Shown one piece after another: positions 29,990 to 31,010 of a DNA stretch of 31,010 nt; positions within the stretch are counted from its first letter, which is position 1, and each line of letters begins with the position of its first letter. The notes under the pieces were generated by a model. It saw only the letters and a list, made by a program, of their open reading frames with translations. It made no database searches and was not told the origin of the DNA. Origin of the DNA: Euprymna scolopes (taxonomy: Eukaryota > Mollusca > Cephalopoda > Sepiida > Sepiolidae); contig CM044491.1 in the NCBI GenBank assembly GCA_024364805.1, positions 92,846,849 through 92,877,858 on the forward strand, given 5' to 3'. A program made the translations under genes and the position numbers.

Positions 29990-30627
29990 CATTATGCAAT
30001 AACATTTTGTTTTTCACTTAAAAATAATGCCACAGGAACGTATGAAATATGTCAGACTGCTTTGGAACCATCTTACCTGAATTGAGTATCAGTTTTTGAG
30101 TGGCATGACGGATTCAAGGGATGCAATGACATCTGTAAGAGATCAAAGATGTTAAGGAAGTCAGAAAACCAAAGTTTATTGGCTAAATAAATAATTTCAT
30201 TGATAAGGACTGTCGTGTGTCTATAGAAACAATAAGTACACTGTTTGATATCAGATAACACAATTATTCGCAAGAAGATGCGGAAGATTTGCACAAAGTT
30301 TTTCAAAGGGTACCTCATCCTTGTAAGAGACTATTTGACCAGGATAGACACCAAGAGACTTCTTCACCGTCCCTATAGTCCATACATGGTTCTCTGTGAC
30401 CTTTGCTTATTCCATAAGCCCAAAGAAAACCTAAGAGGATGTCGTTATGTGGCAACTGAAAAGATGAACGAAACTTCCATGAACCCTTCTAGGAGGTGTT
30501 GGAACGGTACAAGTGAATTGCAGCTGAAGGAGATTATTTCAAATGGGGATTGAGTTTCATGTGTGCACTATCAATATAAAGGTGCATTCGAAAAAAACCT
30601 CTCTGGAAACTTATTTAATGCATCTCG
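29990..30627 (+). pseudogene. Mariner transposase relic with internal deletion
   Basis: The first helix-turn-helix region reads TFCFSLKNNATGTYEICQTA and VFEWHDGFKG (29996-30120; mariners have F-C-F-x-x-x-x-x-A-T-E-T and V-F-E-W-H-K-R-F). The second reads CRVSIETISTLFDIS and MRKICTKFFKG (30205-30310). The sequence then passes, in the same frame, to the C-terminal catalytic block VRDYLTRIDTKRLLHRPYSP and LCDLCLFHKPKENLRGCRY (30321-30452). The middle of the ~345-residue enzyme is missing, including the segments that hold the first two Asp of the DD34D triad; the third Asp survives in LCD. Stops interrupt the N-terminal half. A likely right terminus, on the opposite strand ACGAGATGCATTAAATAAG, ends at 30627 before a TA. 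The enzyme would have cut and pasted its element at TA sites; this copy is inactive. Confidence 0.85.
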
Positions 30628-30790
30628 TATATAGTAGTGTCCTTATCTTTAGATAATGTAATTACTACGAATTAGGATTAGAGTTTCATATGTTTACTCT
30701 CTTTATAAAAGTGAGCATTCGGAAAATGTTTGGAAACTTATTTAAGGAATTTTGTATATATATATAAGTGTTTTTATTCATGGATAATCA
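30546..30790 (+). repeat. Degenerate tandem duplication, ~133-bp period
   Basis: 30546-30658 and 30679-30790 align: TTGAGTTTCAT / TAGAGTTTCAT, GCATTCG in both, TGGAAACTTATTTAA in both, and TTTAGATAAT / CATGGATAAT. The first unit starts at the end of the mariner coding relic and contains its likely right terminus, so the second is a duplicated, decayed mariner 3' end. Confidence 0.6.
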
Positions 30791-31010
30791 AAGCACTGAT
30801 AATTCTATTTTCTTCTTTTTTTAAAACTTTTTTTTTACATATGTTGTATAAATAAAATCGAGCGACGCTAAAACATGGATCTACTTCTAAAAAGTCATGC
30901 TCATATTTTATAGTCATGAGAGTTTATTCACTTCCTGTAGTAACAGTTGAAAATTCTAAAACAGAAAATGTCTGGCTCCCATCTTATTCTCGCAATTACT
31001 TATAACGTCA
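30791..31010. other. AT-rich window end, nothing recognised
   Basis: About 220 bases with no identifiable gene or repeat. Confidence 0.5.

Noticed and set aside
1-31010. CRISPR arrays, bacterial operons, ribosome binding sites
   Set aside because: No regularly spaced repeats with unique spacers and no prokaryotic gene organisation are present; introns, LINEs, mariners and microsatellites mark the window as animal DNA.

Overview
The window is animal DNA from an AT-rich, intron-bearing genome full of (TA)n, (TAA)n, (CAA)n, (GA)n and (GAGT)n microsatellites. A mollusc, most likely a cephalopod, is my best guess from overall texture and repeat content; no host gene in the window proves it. I find no intact host protein-coding gene. 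What can be read is a dense graveyard of mobile elements in AT-rich filler.

Layout. 1-1000: a LINE reverse-transcriptase piece between two copies of a 34-bp direct repeat, then a short minisatellite and a (CAA)n run. 1276-1484: a SINE with a 5S rRNA head (copy 1). 4477-4552: a 76-bp palindromic mariner MITE. 4943-5590: a possible 648-bp DNA element with perfect 31-bp terminal inverted repeats. 6469-6872: (TA)-rich satellite, followed by a 269-bp foldback MITE (6873-7141) flanked by TA. 7985-8211: a LINE C-terminal piece on the minus strand. 8400-10785: a fossil Ty3/gypsy-type element whose integrase lies before its reverse transcriptase, the Gmr1-type order. 10786-14140: microsatellites and unassigned sequence. 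14143-16565: a decayed three-exon copy of an unclassified, transposase-like invertebrate family, with two introns whose splice signals are intact. 16570-19385: unassigned, with one possible tRNA-derived SINE head. 19386-19500: a second minus-strand LINE tail. 19694-19903: the second 5S-headed SINE. 22190-22430: a possible tRNA-derived SINE head and a 122-bp mariner MITE. 23219-23850: a candidate solo LTR with palindromic CRE and E-box sites, abutting a third 5S head. 23905-29667: a full-length but broken Ty3/gypsy element (Mag / K02A2.6-like) with 307/308-bp LTRs about 4% diverged and a perfect 5-bp target duplication, CTAGT. 29990-30627: a mariner that lost its catalytic middle in frame, followed by a degenerate tandem copy of its right end.

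The elements do not work together as a pathway; the window records successive insertions. The more novel items are the 5S-headed SINE family with a shared body, the integrase-first gypsy fossil, the three-exon transposase-like pseudogene, the 31-bp-TIR element, and the PBS-like 32-bp unit repeated across the LTR/leader junction of the gypsy element. All family names come from motif recognition by eye; no database search was run.
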